Positions 1 through 10,428 of a stretch of DNA of 64,000 nucleotides are shown in pieces. Under the pieces are notes generated by a model. The model made no database searches, was not told the DNA's origin, and saw only the letters and a list, made by a program, of their open reading frames with translations. The DNA is from Agromyces luteolus. Its GTDB lineage: Bacteria; Actinomycetota; Actinomycetes; Actinomycetales; Microbacteriaceae. The translations under genes and the position numbers were made by a program. How positions within the stretch are numbered: position 1 is the stretch's first letter; every line of letters begins with the position of its first letter. The stretch covers positions 1-64,000 of the forward strand of contig NZ_WODA01000006.1 in NCBI RefSeq assembly GCF_009729855.1, given 5' to 3'.

Positions 1-107
1 GCACCTAACAGGCAAGGTGTTGCAACGACCGGCAGAAAGCGCCTGGCATCCGCCCCTCGTCGTGTCGGCGCCGCGGCGCCGCGCTCCGTCGCCGGCTCGC
101 TCGCCGC

Positions 108-1394
108 CTAGTCGAGCAGGTCGTGCAGCTGGACGATCTCGTCGCGGCCGGGGCCGACGCCGATCGCCGAGAAGCGGGCGCCCGACATCGCCTCGAGCTC
201 GCGCACGTAGCTCTGCGCGTTCGGGGGGAGGTCGTCGAACGACCGCGCGCCCGAGATGTCCTCGGTCCACCCGGGGAACTCCTCGTAGACGGGCTTGGCG
301 TGGTGGAAGTCGGACTGCGAGACCGGGACCTCCTCCATGATCACGCCGTCGACGTCGTACGCGACCGCGACCGGGATGCGGTCGATGCCCGTCAGCACGT
401 CGAGCTTGGTGAGCACGAAGTCGGTCACGCCGTTGACCCGCGCGGTGTAGCGGGCGATGGGCGCGTCGTACCATCCGGTTCGGCGGCGACGACCCGTGGT
501 GGTGCCGAACTCGTGCCCCTTGTCGGCGAGGAACTCGCCCCACTCGTCGAAGAGCTCGGTCGGGAACGGGCCCGAGCCGACGCGGGTCGTGTACGCCTTC
601 ACGATGCCGATGACGCGGTCGATGCGGTTCGGCGCGATGCCGGAGCCGGTCACGGCGCCGCCGCTCGTCGCGTTCGACGACGTGACGAACGGGTAGGTGC
701 CGTGGTCGACGTCGAGCATGGTGGCCTGGCCGCCCTCGAAGAGCACCGTCTCGCCGGCCTCGAGCGCGCGGTGCAGCAGCAGCGACGTGTCGGTGACCAT
801 GGGTCGGAGCCGGTCGACGTAGCCGAGCAGGTCGTCGACGATCTCGTCGACGCCGATCGCGCGGCGGTTGTAGACCTTCACGAGCAGGTGGTTCTTCTGG
901 TCGAGGGCGCCCTCGACCTTCTGCCGCAGGATGTTCTCGTCGAAGAGGTCCTGCATGCGGATGCCGACCCGGTTGATCTTGTCGGCGTAGCTCGGGCCGA
1001 TGCCACGGCCGGTCGTGCCGATCTGGCGCTTGCCGAGAAAGCGCTCGGTGACCTTGTCGAGCGTGCGGTGGTACTGCGTGATCACGTGCGCGTTCGCCGA
1101 GATCTTCAGCTGCGAGGTGTCGACGCCGCGCGACTCGAGGCCCTCGATCTCCTCGAAGAGCACCTCGATGTCGACGACGACGCCGTTCGCGATCACCGGC
1201 GTGACGCCGGGCGTGAGGATGCCGGAGGGCAGCAGGTGCAGGGCGTACTTCTCGTCGCCGACGACGACGGTGTGCCCCGCGTTGTTGCCGCCGTTGAACT
1301 TGACCACGTAGTCGAGGCGCGAGGAGAGCAGGTCGGTCGCCTTGCCCTTGCCCTCGTCGCCCCACTGTGCTCCGATCAGCACGACCGCGGGCAT
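108..1394 (-). CDS. purA: Adenylosuccinate synthase
   Basis: PurA joins IMP and aspartate using GTP to give adenylosuccinate, the first committed step from IMP to AMP, in the cytoplasm. The 428-residue product has the family length. It opens with the GTP-binding loop [14 protein letters not shown], followed by the IMP/Mg motif [23 protein letters not shown] and the [16 protein letters not shown] signature. I start at the ATG at 1394 because GAGAGGA lies just upstream and the protein then begins directly at the first beta strand; an upstream in-frame start at 1415 would add seven residues that do not resemble the family. Its start is 1 bp from the end of the DUF3151 gene, so the two are probably cotranscribed and translationally coupled. 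Confidence 0.97.
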   Translation of the reverse strand: MPAVVLIGAQWGDEGKGKATDLLSSRLDYVVKFNGGNNAGHTVVVGDEKYALHLLPSGILTPGVTPVIANGVVVDIEVLFEEIEGLESRGVDTSQLKISANAHVITQYHRTLDKVTERFLGKRQIGTTGRGIGPSYADKINRVGIRMQDLFDENILRQKVEGALDQKNHLLVKVYNRRAIGVDEIVDDLLGYVDRLRPMVTDTSLLLHRALEAGETVLFEGGQATMLDVDHGTYPFVTSSNATSGGAVTGSGIAPNRIDRVIGIVKAYTTRVGSGPFPTELFDEWGEFLADKGHEFGTTTGRRRRTGWYDAPIARYTARVNGVTDFVLTKLDVLTGIDRIPVAVAYDVDGVIMEEVPVSQSDFHHAKPVYEEFPGWTEDISGARSFDDLPPNAQSYVRELEAMSGARFSAIGVGPGRDEIVQLHDLLD

Positions 1395-1395
1395 G

Positions 1396-1935
1396 TCAGT
1401 CCTCTCGTGCCGCACCCGGCGCGGCGGATTCGTCGGACGGGTCGCCGTCCGTCGCCTCGGGCGACGGCAGGGGCGGCAGGGGATCCGTGATGACGCTGAT
1501 GACCTGCGTGGGCGTGAACTCGGAGGCGATGCGGGCGGGCGCCTCGGCGTCGGCGTCCTCGAGGTCGGATGCCGCGCGCGCGGCGCGCGCGTCGAGCCCG
1601 AGCCGCGCTGCCGCCCTGCGCTCGGCGTCGAGCGCGCGGAGGTAGGAGCGGTTCGACTCCTCCGACCAGGGCACCGGCTCGCCGGCGCGCCATCCGGATG
1701 CCTCGAGCGAACCGCGCGCGAGGTCGACGGCGACGACGGCGTAGGCGAACGCGTCGAGCGCGCGTCCCTCGGAGTCGGCGAGGTCGGCGAGCTCGGCCCA
1801 GGCGAGGGGCGAGGACGGGTGGTCGGCGACGACTCCGGCGACCGACGCCCGGTCGGCCTCGCTGAGCGCCTGCCTGACCTCTGGTTCGTCGGCGAGCACC
1901 GCCTCTGCCTCCGGTGGGGTCTGATCCTGAGTCAC
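1396..1935 (-). CDS. DUF3151 family protein
   Basis: A 179-residue soluble protein of unknown biochemical role. The segment [35 protein letters not shown] looks like a helical TPR-like repeat, followed by [19 protein letters not shown] and an acidic, Pro-rich tail. From family knowledge, DUF3151 genes sit beside purA in many actinobacteria (Rv0358 next to Rv0357c), which this arrangement repeats. A TTG at 1941 is also in frame, but I choose the GTG at 1935 because TACGGT lies 5 nt upstream on the coding strand, matching the leaderless-promoter pattern seen across this window. Function in purine synthesis is an inference from position only. Confidence 0.85.
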   Translation of the reverse strand: MTQDQTPPEAEAVLADEPEVRQALSEADRASVAGVVADHPSSPLAWAELADLADSEGRALDAFAYAVVAVDLARGSLEASGWRAGEPVPWSEESNRSYLRALDAERRAAARLGLDARAARAASDLEDADAEAPARIASEFTPTQVISVITDPLPPLPSPEATDGDPSDESAAPGAARED

Positions 1936-2011
1936 ACTCAACCGTAACGCATGGGGTTCCGGCGGCCCGGGAGGGCGCCATCGGCGGTCGGTGGTCGCCG
2001 GTCCGCGGCCT

Positions 2012-2887
2012 TCAGGGCAGGTCGTGCCGTCGTCCGCCCGTCACGACCGGCTGCACCCCGGCGAGCGCCGGACCGAGTCCGAGGTCGACGAGCACCACGC
2101 GGCCGACGAGCTCGACCGCGGGGCCGGACAGCAGCCCGGCCTTCACGGCACCCATCGTCACGGTCACGTCGGCGGGCAGCACCGTCGGGTCGGGCACGCT
2201 GCCGTCGTCGGGCGAGATCCCGCTCGGCAGGTCGACCGCGACGACGAGCGGATGCCGCGTGCCGCGCCCCGCACGCGCGACCCACTCCGGTCCGAGCCCC
2301 GCGCGCACGCGCACCACGACCTCGCGCGCCAGGCCCCGCAGCGCGGGGGTCGCCGCCGCGCCGATCCCGAGGATGCCGTCGACCAGCACGTCGGCCGTGC
2401 GGACCGCCTCGTCGAACTCGCTCGGGTCACCGGCGGGCCCGGGGTCGAGGTCGCGGGCGCCCGCGGCGTGCGCGGCCTCCGCGCCGGCCTCGTGCAGGCG
2501 CGAGCCGACCGCGACGATCCGGACGTCGGCGCCGCGCGCCGCCAGGTGCGCACCCGCGAAGAGCGCGTCGCCGCCGTTGTCGCCCGATCCGGCGATGACG
2601 ATCACGAGCGGCGGCCGCGCGCCATCCGTCGTCTCGTCACCCGCTCGAGTGCTGTCGCTTCCGCCGAATGATGCCGGTCTCGCGGTATCACTCGGCGCGA
2701 GCGGCATCACCCGGCGCCGTGGGAGGCGCTCGGCGAGCACCCGCGACACCTCGTCGGCGAGCGCCGCGGCGGCCCGCTGCATGAGCGGTTCGCCCGCCGC
2801 GAGGAGCGGGCGCTCGGCCGCGCGGACCTGCTCGGCCGAGTACCCGTCGCGCGGCGACGGCGCGGCGGATCCGGCAGCGGCGTGCAT
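2012..2887 (-). CDS. nnrE: NAD(P)H-hydrate epimerase (YjeF_N domain)
   Basis: This enzyme interconverts the R and S epimers of damaged hydrated NAD(P)H so the dehydratase can repair them. The 291-aa protein has the YjeF_N Rossmann-like fold: an N-terminal helix with YSAEQVRAAE, the phosphate loop VIVIAGSGDNGGDALFAG, DVLVDGILGIGA and VVAVDLPSGISPDDG. A low-complexity insert near residues 60-90 separates the first helices from the Rossmann core. The ADP-dependent dehydratase domain that is often fused C-terminally is absent, so that partner must be elsewhere. The start at 2887 is preceded by TAGGCT with a 7-nt gap, suggesting leaderless mRNA. Confidence 0.88.
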   Translation of the reverse strand: MHAAAGSAAPSPRDGYSAEQVRAAERPLLAAGEPLMQRAAAALADEVSRVLAERLPRRRVMPLAPSDTARPASFGGSDSTRAGDETTDGARPPLVIVIAGSGDNGGDALFAGAHLAARGADVRIVAVGSRLHEAGAEAAHAAGARDLDPGPAGDPSEFDEAVRTADVLVDGILGIGAAATPALRGLAREVVVRVRAGLGPEWVARAGRGTRHPLVVAVDLPSGISPDDGSVPDPTVLPADVTVTMGAVKAGLLSGPAVELVGRVVLVDLGLGPALAGVQPVVTGGRRHDLP

Positions 2888-2964
2888 GCGCCCGAGCCTA
2901 CGCCGCGGCATCCGCGCCGGCACCGGCACACGGCACCGGGTTCGCAACGGTCGGCGGGACACGC

Positions 2965-2998
2965 GAGAGGGGCCGGGCCCGAAGGCCCGACCCCTCTC
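2965..2998 (-). terminator. Hairpin terminator after the subtilase gene
   Basis: GAGAGGGGCCGGGCC pairs with GGCCCGACCCCTCTC around a CGAA loop, with one mismatch in 15. It begins 18 bp beyond the minus-strand stop codon at 3017, where a terminator for the subtilase gene is expected. There is no clear T-run, as is common in very GC-rich genomes. Confidence 0.7.
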
Positions 2999-3016
2999 GG
3001 TCGATCGCTCAGCGCG

Positions 3017-4459
3017 TCACTGGACGACGTTGAAGGCGTTGACGTTGCCGGCCCCGTAGAAGCCGTTGCGCTCGCCGCCCGTGCAGGTCGCCGGGTAGCC
3101 CGGACGCGGCTCGTAGACGCCCTCCGGGCACTCCAGCGCGGTCGCCGTGCGCTCGAGGAACGAGGCGAGCTGCCCCACCTTCATGTCGGGGTGCGCCGAG
3201 ATCGCGAGCGCCGCGACGCCGGCCGCGTGCGGGCCGGCCATCGAGGTGCCCTGCGACCAGCCCCAGCCGCCCGGGACGGTCGAGAGCACCGCGTCGGTGA
3301 TCGTCGACGACGCCCCGCCGGTGCGGATACGCGTGTCGCCGCCCGGAGCCGTGACGTCGACGACGCCCTGGCCGTAGGAGGAGTAGTAGCTCTTCTGCTC
3401 GGTCGGGCCGACGGCCGAGACCGTCACGACTCCGGGCGCCTCGGCGGGCAGGTCGCGGCACGCGCCGTTGACCTCGCGGGTCTCGACCTCGCCGCTGCCG
3501 TCGTTCGGGCTGCCGTCGTCGATGAACTTGTGCTGCAGGTCGACGTTGCTGTTGCCGGCCGACGCGACGGTCAGCGTGCCCTTCGACTGCGAGTAGCTCA
3601 GCGCGCGCTGCACGGCCTGCCAGACCGGGCGCTGGCGCGGGTCGTTCACGCAGTTGAACTCCCACGGGTCGATGTAATAGCTGTTGTTCGTGATCGGCAT
3701 GCCGTGGTCGGCGGCCCAGAGGTAGGCGCAGATCGCGGCCTCGGGGTAGATGAAGCCCTCGTCGCTCACGACCTTGACCGAGGCGACCTTCACGCCGGGC
3801 GCGACGCCCGCGATGCCCACGCCGTTGATCGCCGCGGCGATCGTGCCGGCGACGTGCGTGCCGTGCGACGAGGTCGTGTTCTTCCACGCGGCCGGGTCGG
3901 TGTCGACGACGCCGCCGAGGCACGAGGCGCTCTGGTCGAACGCGACCTGCGAGGCGAGGTCGGGGTGCGTGTAGTCGATGCCGGAGTCCAGGACGCCGAC
4001 GACGACCGACGGGTCGCCGGTCGTGATCGCGTGCGCCTCGGGGACGTCGATCTGCTCCATGTCCCACTGGTTGGCCCAGAGGGGCTCCGCCGTGGGGTCG
4101 CCGGACGCCTCGACCGACGCCGAGTCGACCGTCTCGAGGATCTCGTCCTCGATGAGCGTCGTGCCGAGCCCGTCGGTCGACGCGACGGACTGCACGCCGG
4201 CGCCCACGACCGACGTCTCGAACGCGGTGTTCGTCGACGACACGACGAGCACGCCGATCTGGCCGTAGTTCGCGACGACGGTGCCGCCCGCGGCCGCGAC
4301 GCGCTTCTCCGCGGCCTTCGTGTTCGCGCCCTGCGGCGCGAGCACGAGGTAGGTGCTCTCCGGGCCGACCGCGGCGGCGGGCACGGCGGCCGCCGTCCCG
4401 ACCAGGCCCACGGCCAGGGCGACGGCGGATGCCGCGCCGATCACCTTGTGGTTCCTCAT
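3017..4459 (-). CDS. Secreted S8 family serine peptidase (subtilase)
   Basis: A 480-residue exported subtilisin-like protease. The N-terminus is a classical signal peptide (MRNHK, hydrophobic stretch to about residue 28, AxA-like cleavage near AAAVG). Residues 35-100 resemble an I9-type propeptide. The catalytic triad is visible as Asp158 (VVVGVLDSGIDYTHPDL), His199 (SSHGTHVAGTIAAA) and Ser406 (GTSMAGPHAAGVAAL), with the oxyanion Asn in SAGNSNVD. Cysteine pairs near the C-terminus (LECPEGVY, PATCTGG) could form a disulfide. The ATG at 4459 has GGAGACAGG upstream. It is divergent from argG and followed by a hairpin, so it looks monocistronic. Likely role: extracellular protein digestion. Confidence 0.93.
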   Translation of the reverse strand: MRNHKVIGAASAVALAVGLVGTAAAVPAAAVGPESTYLVLAPQGANTKAAEKRVAAAGGTVVANYGQIGVLVVSSTNTAFETSVVGAGVQSVASTDGLGTTLIEDEILETVDSASVEASGDPTAEPLWANQWDMEQIDVPEAHAITTGDPSVVVGVLDSGIDYTHPDLASQVAFDQSASCLGGVVDTDPAAWKNTTSSHGTHVAGTIAAAINGVGIAGVAPGVKVASVKVVSDEGFIYPEAAICAYLWAADHGMPITNNSYYIDPWEFNCVNDPRQRPVWQAVQRALSYSQSKGTLTVASAGNSNVDLQHKFIDDGSPNDGSGEVETREVNGACRDLPAEAPGVVTVSAVGPTEQKSYYSSYGQGVVDVTAPGGDTRIRTGGASSTITDAVLSTVPGGWGWSQGTSMAGPHAAGVAALAISAHPDMKVGQLASFLERTATALECPEGVYEPRPGYPATCTGGERNGFYGAGNVNAFNVVQ

Positions 4460-4559
4460 CCTGTCTCCGTTCGATGTGCGTGGAGTGGTGCACCGACGGC
4501 AGCATGGGCCGTCGGACCGGCGTGTCCAGTGGATGCGACGAACGGCGGCGTCGGTGTAG

Positions 4560-6095
<1,536 letters not shown>

Positions 6096-6108
6096 GGCGC
6101 GCGCTCCC

Positions 6109-6152
6109 ACGACGCGACCCCTGCATCCGGATCGGTGCGGGGGTCGCGTCGT
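6109..6152. terminator. Bidirectional terminator between argG and the VOC gene
   Basis: Perfect 13-bp arms ACGACGCGACCCC (6109-6121) and GGGGTCGCGTCGT (6140-6152) enclose an 18-nt loop. The hairpin sits between two convergent genes, so it can serve both. Confidence 0.8.
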
Positions 6153-6168
6153 CTACGGGCAGATCGGC

Positions 6169-6570
6169 TCAGCCCGCGATCGCCGCCTCGGGGACATCCA
6201 CCCACTGGACCAGCTGGATGACGATGCCGTTCGGGTCGAGCACCTGGAAGTAGCGCTCGCCCCACGGCTCGGTCTCGATCGGCGTGGCGATGGGGATGAG
6301 GTGGCGCAGACGGGCCCATTCGGCGTCGATGTCGTCGACCACGAACACGACGAGCAGGCCCGGCCCCGCCGGCTCGCGATGCGTGGCGGGCTTGAAGCTC
6401 GGCAGCCCCGCCCGCAGGAAGATGACGTTCACCCCCGAGTCGGGCCTCGTGAGCGAGGCGAAGCCGTCGGCCGACATGGCGACCTCGAATCCGAAGTGCT
6501 CCTGGAGGAAGCCGCTCGATGCGTCGACGTCGGGGACGTTGAGCGAGAGCGCGGTCGCGGTGATGTGCAT
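6169..6570 (-). CDS. VOC superfamily (glyoxalase/bleomycin-resistance-like) protein
   Basis: A 133-residue vicinal-oxygen-chelate protein with two beta-alpha-beta-beta-beta modules. The first runs ATALSLNVPDVDASSGFLQEHFGFEV and the second ends WGERYFQVLDPNGIVIQLVQW, which has the usual C-terminal metal-ligand Glu/Gln region. Substrate cannot be told from sequence; relatives include glyoxalase I-like, antibiotic-binding and dioxygenase proteins. It is divergent from a TetR gene with a palindrome between them, which suggests an inducible detoxification pair. AAGGGAG precedes the ATG. Confidence 0.85.
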   Translation of the reverse strand: MHITATALSLNVPDVDASSGFLQEHFGFEVAMSADGFASLTRPDSGVNVIFLRAGLPSFKPATHREPAGPGLLVVFVVDDIDAEWARLRHLIPIATPIETEPWGERYFQVLDPNGIVIQLVQWVDVPEAAIAG

Positions 6571-6582
6571 GATTCTCCCTTC

Positions 6583-6611
6583 ACGTACAACGTACGTTAA
6601 TTCGGTACAAT
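6583..6611. promoter_or_regulatory. TetR promoter with overlapping palindromic operator
   Basis: ACGTAC-AAC-GTACGT at 6583-6597 is a perfect inverted repeat with 6-bp arms. It lies between the divergent VOC and TetR genes, where the -35 of the TetR promoter should be. TACAAT at 6606-6611 is a -10 element exactly 6 nt before the TetR start codon, implying leaderless mRNA and autorepression. Operator function is inferred. Confidence 0.6.
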
Positions 6612-6617
6612 GCGCAC

Positions 6618-7367
6618 ATGTCCCGCGATATTCCCGAGCTCATCCGCCTCCTCTGGCGCCATGAGATTCCGGTGGCTCCCGCCCGGGGCCGCCCGGCCCG
6701 GATCTCCGTCGACGACCTCGTCGCCGCGGGCATCGCGATCGCCGACGCCGACGGCCTCGCCGCCGTGACGATGCGGGCGGTCGCGGCACGTCTCGGGACC
6801 GGGCCCATGTCGCTCTACGCCCACGTGCCCGACAAGACGGCCCTGCTCGCGCTGATGTCCGATCGAGTGCTGGCCGCGATGCGGCATGCCGACTACGACC
6901 GGATCGACGACTGGCGCGAGCGGCTCGAGCGGCTGGCGGACGACAATCGCGCCGTCCTCCTCGAGCACGCCTGGCTGGCGGCGGGCGGGCCCGACCCCAT
7001 GCCCGTCGGACCGGGTGCGATCACCAAGTACGAGCGCGAGCTCCGCGCGCTCGATCGACTCGGCCTTCCTCCGGTCGACACGGACGCCTGCCTGACCCTG
7101 ATCGTCGACTTCGCGCGGTCCTCCGCCGTGTCGGCCGTCGCGGCGAGCGCGCCCGACGCGGACTGGTGGCAGGAGGCGGGCCCGGCGCTCGCGGAGCACG
7201 TCGTCCCCGAGCGTTTCCCATTGGCCACGTCGATCGGCGCCGCCGCCGGCGAGGAGCACGGCTCGGCGCGCGACGACGAGCACGCGTGGCGCTTCGGGCT
7301 CGCTCGGATCCTCGACGGGATCGCGTCGCTCGCCGAGGGCCCACCGATCGCTCCCGACATGGACTGA
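6618..7367 (+). CDS. TetR/AcrR family transcriptional regulator
   Basis: A 249-residue repressor-type protein. The helix-turn-helix covers about residues 30-75 (ISVDDLVAAGIAIADADGLAAVTMRAVAARLGTGPMSLYAHVPDKTALL), the expected TetR_N pattern, preceded by a 25-residue basic extension. The C-terminal ligand domain (TetR_C type with WRERLERLADDNRAVLLEHAWL) is unspecific. It faces the VOC gene across 47 bp holding a perfect palindrome, so it probably represses both itself and the VOC gene. TACAAT lies 6 nt before the ATG. Confidence 0.9.
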   Translation: MSRDIPELIRLLWRHEIPVAPARGRPARISVDDLVAAGIAIADADGLAAVTMRAVAARLGTGPMSLYAHVPDKTALLALMSDRVLAAMRHADYDRIDDWRERLERLADDNRAVLLEHAWLAAGGPDPMPVGPGAITKYERELRALDRLGLPPVDTDACLTLIVDFARSSAVSAVAASAPDADWWQEAGPALAEHVVPERFPLATSIGAAAGEEHGSARDDEHAWRFGLARILDGIASLAEGPPIAPDMD

Positions 7368-7382
7368 CGCGGGACCCCCTCG

Positions 7383-7433
7383 CACCAATACGATCACCAT
7401 CAGGACTCGTGGATGGGGGCGATCGTATGGGTG
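7383..7433 (+). terminator. Long hairpin after the TetR gene
   Basis: CACCaATACGATC (7383-7395) pairs with GATCGTATgGGTG (7421-7433), with one mismatch, and a shorter CCATC/GATGG stem lies inside. It follows the TetR stop by 15 bp and ends just before the cardiolipin synthase ribosome binding site. It could be a terminator or a leader structure for the next gene. Confidence 0.5.
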
Positions 7434-7449
7434 CTGTCGAGGTGACTCC

Positions 7450-8925
7450 GTGAGCGGGGGCGAGTGGGCGGCGGTCGTCGGGGGTCTCGTGATCCTCGTC
7501 GACCTGGCGATCCGCATCACGGCGCTCATCATCATCCCCCGCGAACGGAAGCCGACCGCCGCGATGGCGTGGCTGCTCGCCATCTTCCTCATCCCGTTCG
7601 TCGGCATCCTGCTGTACCTGCTGATCGGCAACATCCGGCTGCCGAAGCAGCGGATGGCACGCCAGGACGAGGCCGACCGGATGATCGCCGAGCGCGCTGC
7701 CGAGGTCGACCTCGTGGCCGACCACGCGTCGTGGCCCGCGTGGTTCGACCGGGCCGTCGAGCAGAACACCCGGCTCACGGGCCTGCCGGCGACCTCGGGC
7801 AACCGCGCGACCCTGATCGACGACTACCAGGGCTCGATCGACGCGATGGCGGCGGACATCGCGACCGCGACGCGGTTCGTGCACGTCGAGTTCTTCATCG
7901 TCGCGCTCGACGACACCACCCGGGGCTTCTTCGCGGCGATGGAGGACGCCGTCCGCCGCGGCGTTCACGTGCGGCTGCTGATGGACCACATCGCCTCGTC
8001 GAAGGTCCCGCTGCACAAGGCGACGATCGAGGAGCTCGACCGGATCGGCGTCGAGTGGCACTACCTCCTGCCCGTCCGCCCGTTCAAGGGCGAGTGGCAG
8101 CGGCCCGACCTCCGCAACCACCGCAAGATCGTCGTCGTCGACGGCGTCGTCGGGCACATGGGCTCGCAGAACCTCATCGACCGCAGCTACGACTCGCCGA
8201 AGAACCTGAAGCGGGGCCTGAAGTGGCAGGAGCTCGTGGCCCGGGTCACGGGTCCGGCCGTCGCGGAGCTCAACGCGGTCTTCCGGTCCGACTGGTACGC
8301 CGAGACCGGCGAGGTGCTGGGCGAGGACGCCAACGTGCGCGCGATCGACCTGCCGGTCGACACCTCGCCCGACGCGCTCGACTGCCAGGTGGTGCCGAGC
8401 GGCCCGGCCTTCGAGAGCGAGAACAACCTGCGGCAGTTCCTCACCCTGGTGAACTCGGCGCAGGAGCGGGTCATCATCACGAGCCCGTACTTCGTGCCCG
8501 ACGAGGCCATGGTCTACGCGATCACGTCCGCGAAGCTGCGGGGGCTCGACGTGCAGCTGTTCGTCTCGGAGATCGGCGACCAGGGCGGGGTCTGGCACGC
8601 CCAGCGCTCCTACTACCGCGCGCTCCTCACGGCCGGCGTGCGGATCTGGCTGTACCCGGGTCCGTTCATCCTGCACGCGAAGCACCTCTCGATCGACGAC
8701 GACGTCGCCGTGATCGGTTCGAGCAACATGGACATCCGCTCGTTCGCGCTGAACTTCGAGGTCACGCTGCTGGTGCGGGGCGCCTCCTTCGTCTCCGACA
8801 TGCGCGCCGTCGAGGCCCGGTACCGAGAGCTCGGGCGCGAGCTCACACTCGAGGAGTGGAACCGCGAGCCCGCATCGGCGACGTTCCTCGACGGCATCGC
8901 ACGGCTCACCTCCGCGCTCCAGTAG
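7450..8925 (+). CDS. cls: Cardiolipin synthase (phospholipase D superfamily)
   Basis: Membrane enzyme that makes cardiolipin by phosphatidyl transfer. The 491-aa protein has two N-terminal transmembrane helices (about residues 5-30 and 38-60, the PLDc_N domain) and two PLD active-site motifs: NHRKIVVVDGVVGHMGSQN in the first half and HAKHLSIDDDVAVIGSSN in the second, each with the HxKxxxxD core and a following GSxN. I start at the GTG at 7450, preceded by GAGGTG. Length and architecture match bacterial ClsA-type enzymes. It ends 27 bp from a convergent gene. Another phosphatidyltransferase specificity cannot be excluded. Confidence 0.92.
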   Translation: MSGGEWAAVVGGLVILVDLAIRITALIIIPRERKPTAAMAWLLAIFLIPFVGILLYLLIGNIRLPKQRMARQDEADRMIAERAAEVDLVADHASWPAWFDRAVEQNTRLTGLPATSGNRATLIDDYQGSIDAMAADIATATRFVHVEFFIVALDDTTRGFFAAMEDAVRRGVHVRLLMDHIASSKVPLHKATIEELDRIGVEWHYLLPVRPFKGEWQRPDLRNHRKIVVVDGVVGHMGSQNLIDRSYDSPKNLKRGLKWQELVARVTGPAVAELNAVFRSDWYAETGEVLGEDANVRAIDLPVDTSPDALDCQVVPSGPAFESENNLRQFLTLVNSAQERVIITSPYFVPDEAMVYAITSAKLRGLDVQLFVSEIGDQGGVWHAQRSYYRALLTAGVRIWLYPGPFILHAKHLSIDDDVAVIGSSNMDIRSFALNFEVTLLVRGASFVSDMRAVEARYRELGRELTLEEWNREPASATFLDGIARLTSALQ

Positions 8926-8952
8926 CCGTCGGCGACGGCGGTGCGGATGCCG

Positions 8953-9321
8953 CTACGCCGGCGTCTGCTGGTGCGCGGCGACGTGCCACGCGCCATCGGC
9001 GTAGAGGTAGGTCGTCGACATCCGGAGGTCGGCGACGTCGTCGCCGCGGCGCGCGACCGCGCGGTACGCGAGGATCCCCGCCCGGTCGCCGAGCCGGACG
9101 ATCGCCGGCTCGTGGATCTCGTACGCGTCCCACGGCGGCGACTCGCGGAACGCCGCGATCACGTCGTCGCGGCCGAGCACGGCCCCCTCGACGATCATGA
9201 CGGCGTCGCGGGTCATGGCGCGGGCGTAGTGCTCGCCCCCGTGGCCGTCGAGGATGGCGCGCCATCCGGCGTGCTCCTCGTGCAGGAGGCGGGCGGGAAG
9301 ATCGTCGGTGATCTCGGTCAT
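8953..9321 (-). CDS. NTF2-like (SnoaL/DUF4440-type) protein
   Basis: A 122-residue protein with the cone-shaped NTF2 fold pattern: an N-terminal helix pair (LLHEEHAGWRAILDGHGGEHYARAM), a strand with MIVEGAVLGRDDVIAAF, and C-terminal strands MSTTYLYADGAWHVAAHQQTP. The last motif, hydrophobic residues then gW+vaaHqQTP, is typical of DUF4440/SnoaL-like stress or polyketide-related proteins. Its substrate is unknown. TAGCGT lies 6 nt before the ATG, so it has its own leaderless promoter although the upstream corA ends 15 bp away. Confidence 0.8.
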   Translation of the reverse strand: MTEITDDLPARLLHEEHAGWRAILDGHGGEHYARAMTRDAVMIVEGAVLGRDDVIAAFRESPPWDAYEIHEPAIVRLGDRAGILAYRAVARRGDDVADLRMSTTYLYADGAWHVAAHQQTPA

Positions 9322-9336
9322 GCGGACACGCTACGC

Positions 9337-10356
9337 CTACATCCAGTTGCGGCGCTTGAAGACCACGTAGAGCACCGCGGCGAACACGGCCATGCCGACC
9401 AGGGAGAGGGGGTAGCCGAGCGGGGTCTCGAGTTCGGGCATGTACCGGAAGTTCATCCCGTAGATCGAGGCGATGAGCGTCGGCGCGAAGATGATCGCCG
9501 CCCAGCTGGAGATCTTCTTCACCTCCTCGCTCTGCCGGAGGCTCGTCTCGGTGAGCCGCTGCATCTCCTCGTTCTGGCGTTGCGTGACGAGCGTCGAGTG
9601 CACAGCGAGCGCGTTCTGCAGGAGCTGGCGGAACGACTCGCCGCGGTCGACGATCCTGAGCACGTGGTCGTCGGCGTCGCGCAGGTACCGCTGCAGTTCG
9701 AGGTCGACACCGTACTTCTCGAATCCGCGCTCGAGCGCCTCGAGGATGCCGACGATGGGCTTCGTCGCCCGCTGGAAGTCCATGACCTCGGCGGCGAGGT
9801 CGTAGATCCGTCGGGTGACCGCGGGGTCGCCGTCGAAGAGCTGCTGCTCGATCTCGTCGATGTCGTTCTCGAGGCCCGACACGACGGGGCCGTACTCGTC
9901 GACGACCTCGTCGATCACGGCGTACAGCACGGCCTCCGGACCGCGGGCGAGCAGTTCGGGCGCGCCCTCCAGGCGGCGGCGAACGCGCGCGAGGTCGGGT
10001 GACTCGGCGTGGCGGATGGTGATGGCGAAGCCCGGCCCGACGAAGACGTGCAGTTCGCCGAACTCCACCTGCTCGACGTCGTCGAGGTAGCGGGCCGGCT
10101 TCAGCACGGCGAAGAGCGTCTGGCCGTAGCGCTCGAGCTTCGGGCGCTGGTGCCCCTTCCGGGCGTCCTCGACCGCGAGGTGGTGCAGCCCGAACTCGGC
10201 GGCCACGGCGTCGAGCTCCGCGTCGGTCGGTCGGTACAGGCCGATCCACGCGAACCCGCCGCCGTGACGCTCCCGGGTCTCGAAGGTCTCCTCGAGCGAT
10301 GCCGGCGTCGCGACACGGCGCCCGTCGCGGTACACGGCGTTGTCGATGATCGGCAC
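9337..10356 (-). CDS. corA: CorA-type magnesium/cobalt channel
   Basis: A 339-residue divalent-cation channel of the plasma membrane. The long cytoplasmic N-terminal funnel (alpha-beta then long helices with VSGLENDIDEIEQQLF and QRQNEEMQRLTETSLRQSEE) is followed by two C-terminal transmembrane segments; the first ends in the diagnostic YGMNF selectivity motif (IASIYGMNFRYMPELETPLGY). A basic tail FKRRNWM closes the protein as in known CorA proteins. The start is a GTG at 10356; a GACACT sits 6 nt upstream, a weak match to the leaderless -10 pattern. A TetR gene lies just upstream on the same strand. Confidence 0.94.
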   Translation of the reverse strand: MPIIDNAVYRDGRRVATPASLEETFETRERHGGGFAWIGLYRPTDAELDAVAAEFGLHHLAVEDARKGHQRPKLERYGQTLFAVLKPARYLDDVEQVEFGELHVFVGPGFAITIRHAESPDLARVRRRLEGAPELLARGPEAVLYAVIDEVVDEYGPVVSGLENDIDEIEQQLFDGDPAVTRRIYDLAAEVMDFQRATKPIVGILEALERGFEKYGVDLELQRYLRDADDHVLRIVDRGESFRQLLQNALAVHSTLVTQRQNEEMQRLTETSLRQSEEVKKISSWAAIIFAPTLIASIYGMNFRYMPELETPLGYPLSLVGMAVFAAVLYVVFKRRNWM

Positions 10357-10428
10357 GGGACCAGTGTCATCCCGTTGCCGCGCCGCGCCGCGGCGACACG
10401 CACGACGGCCGCGCGGCCTTCGTCCTCG

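Noticed and set aside
123-1490. Long plus-strand frame opposite purA
   Set aside because: A mirror of the highly conserved purA codons; no ribosome site and no recognisable protein.
2884-2962. Upstream start for nnrE at 2962
   Set aside because: The extra 25 residues are Arg-rich and unlike the family; TAGGCT 7 nt before the ATG at 2887 supports the shorter form.
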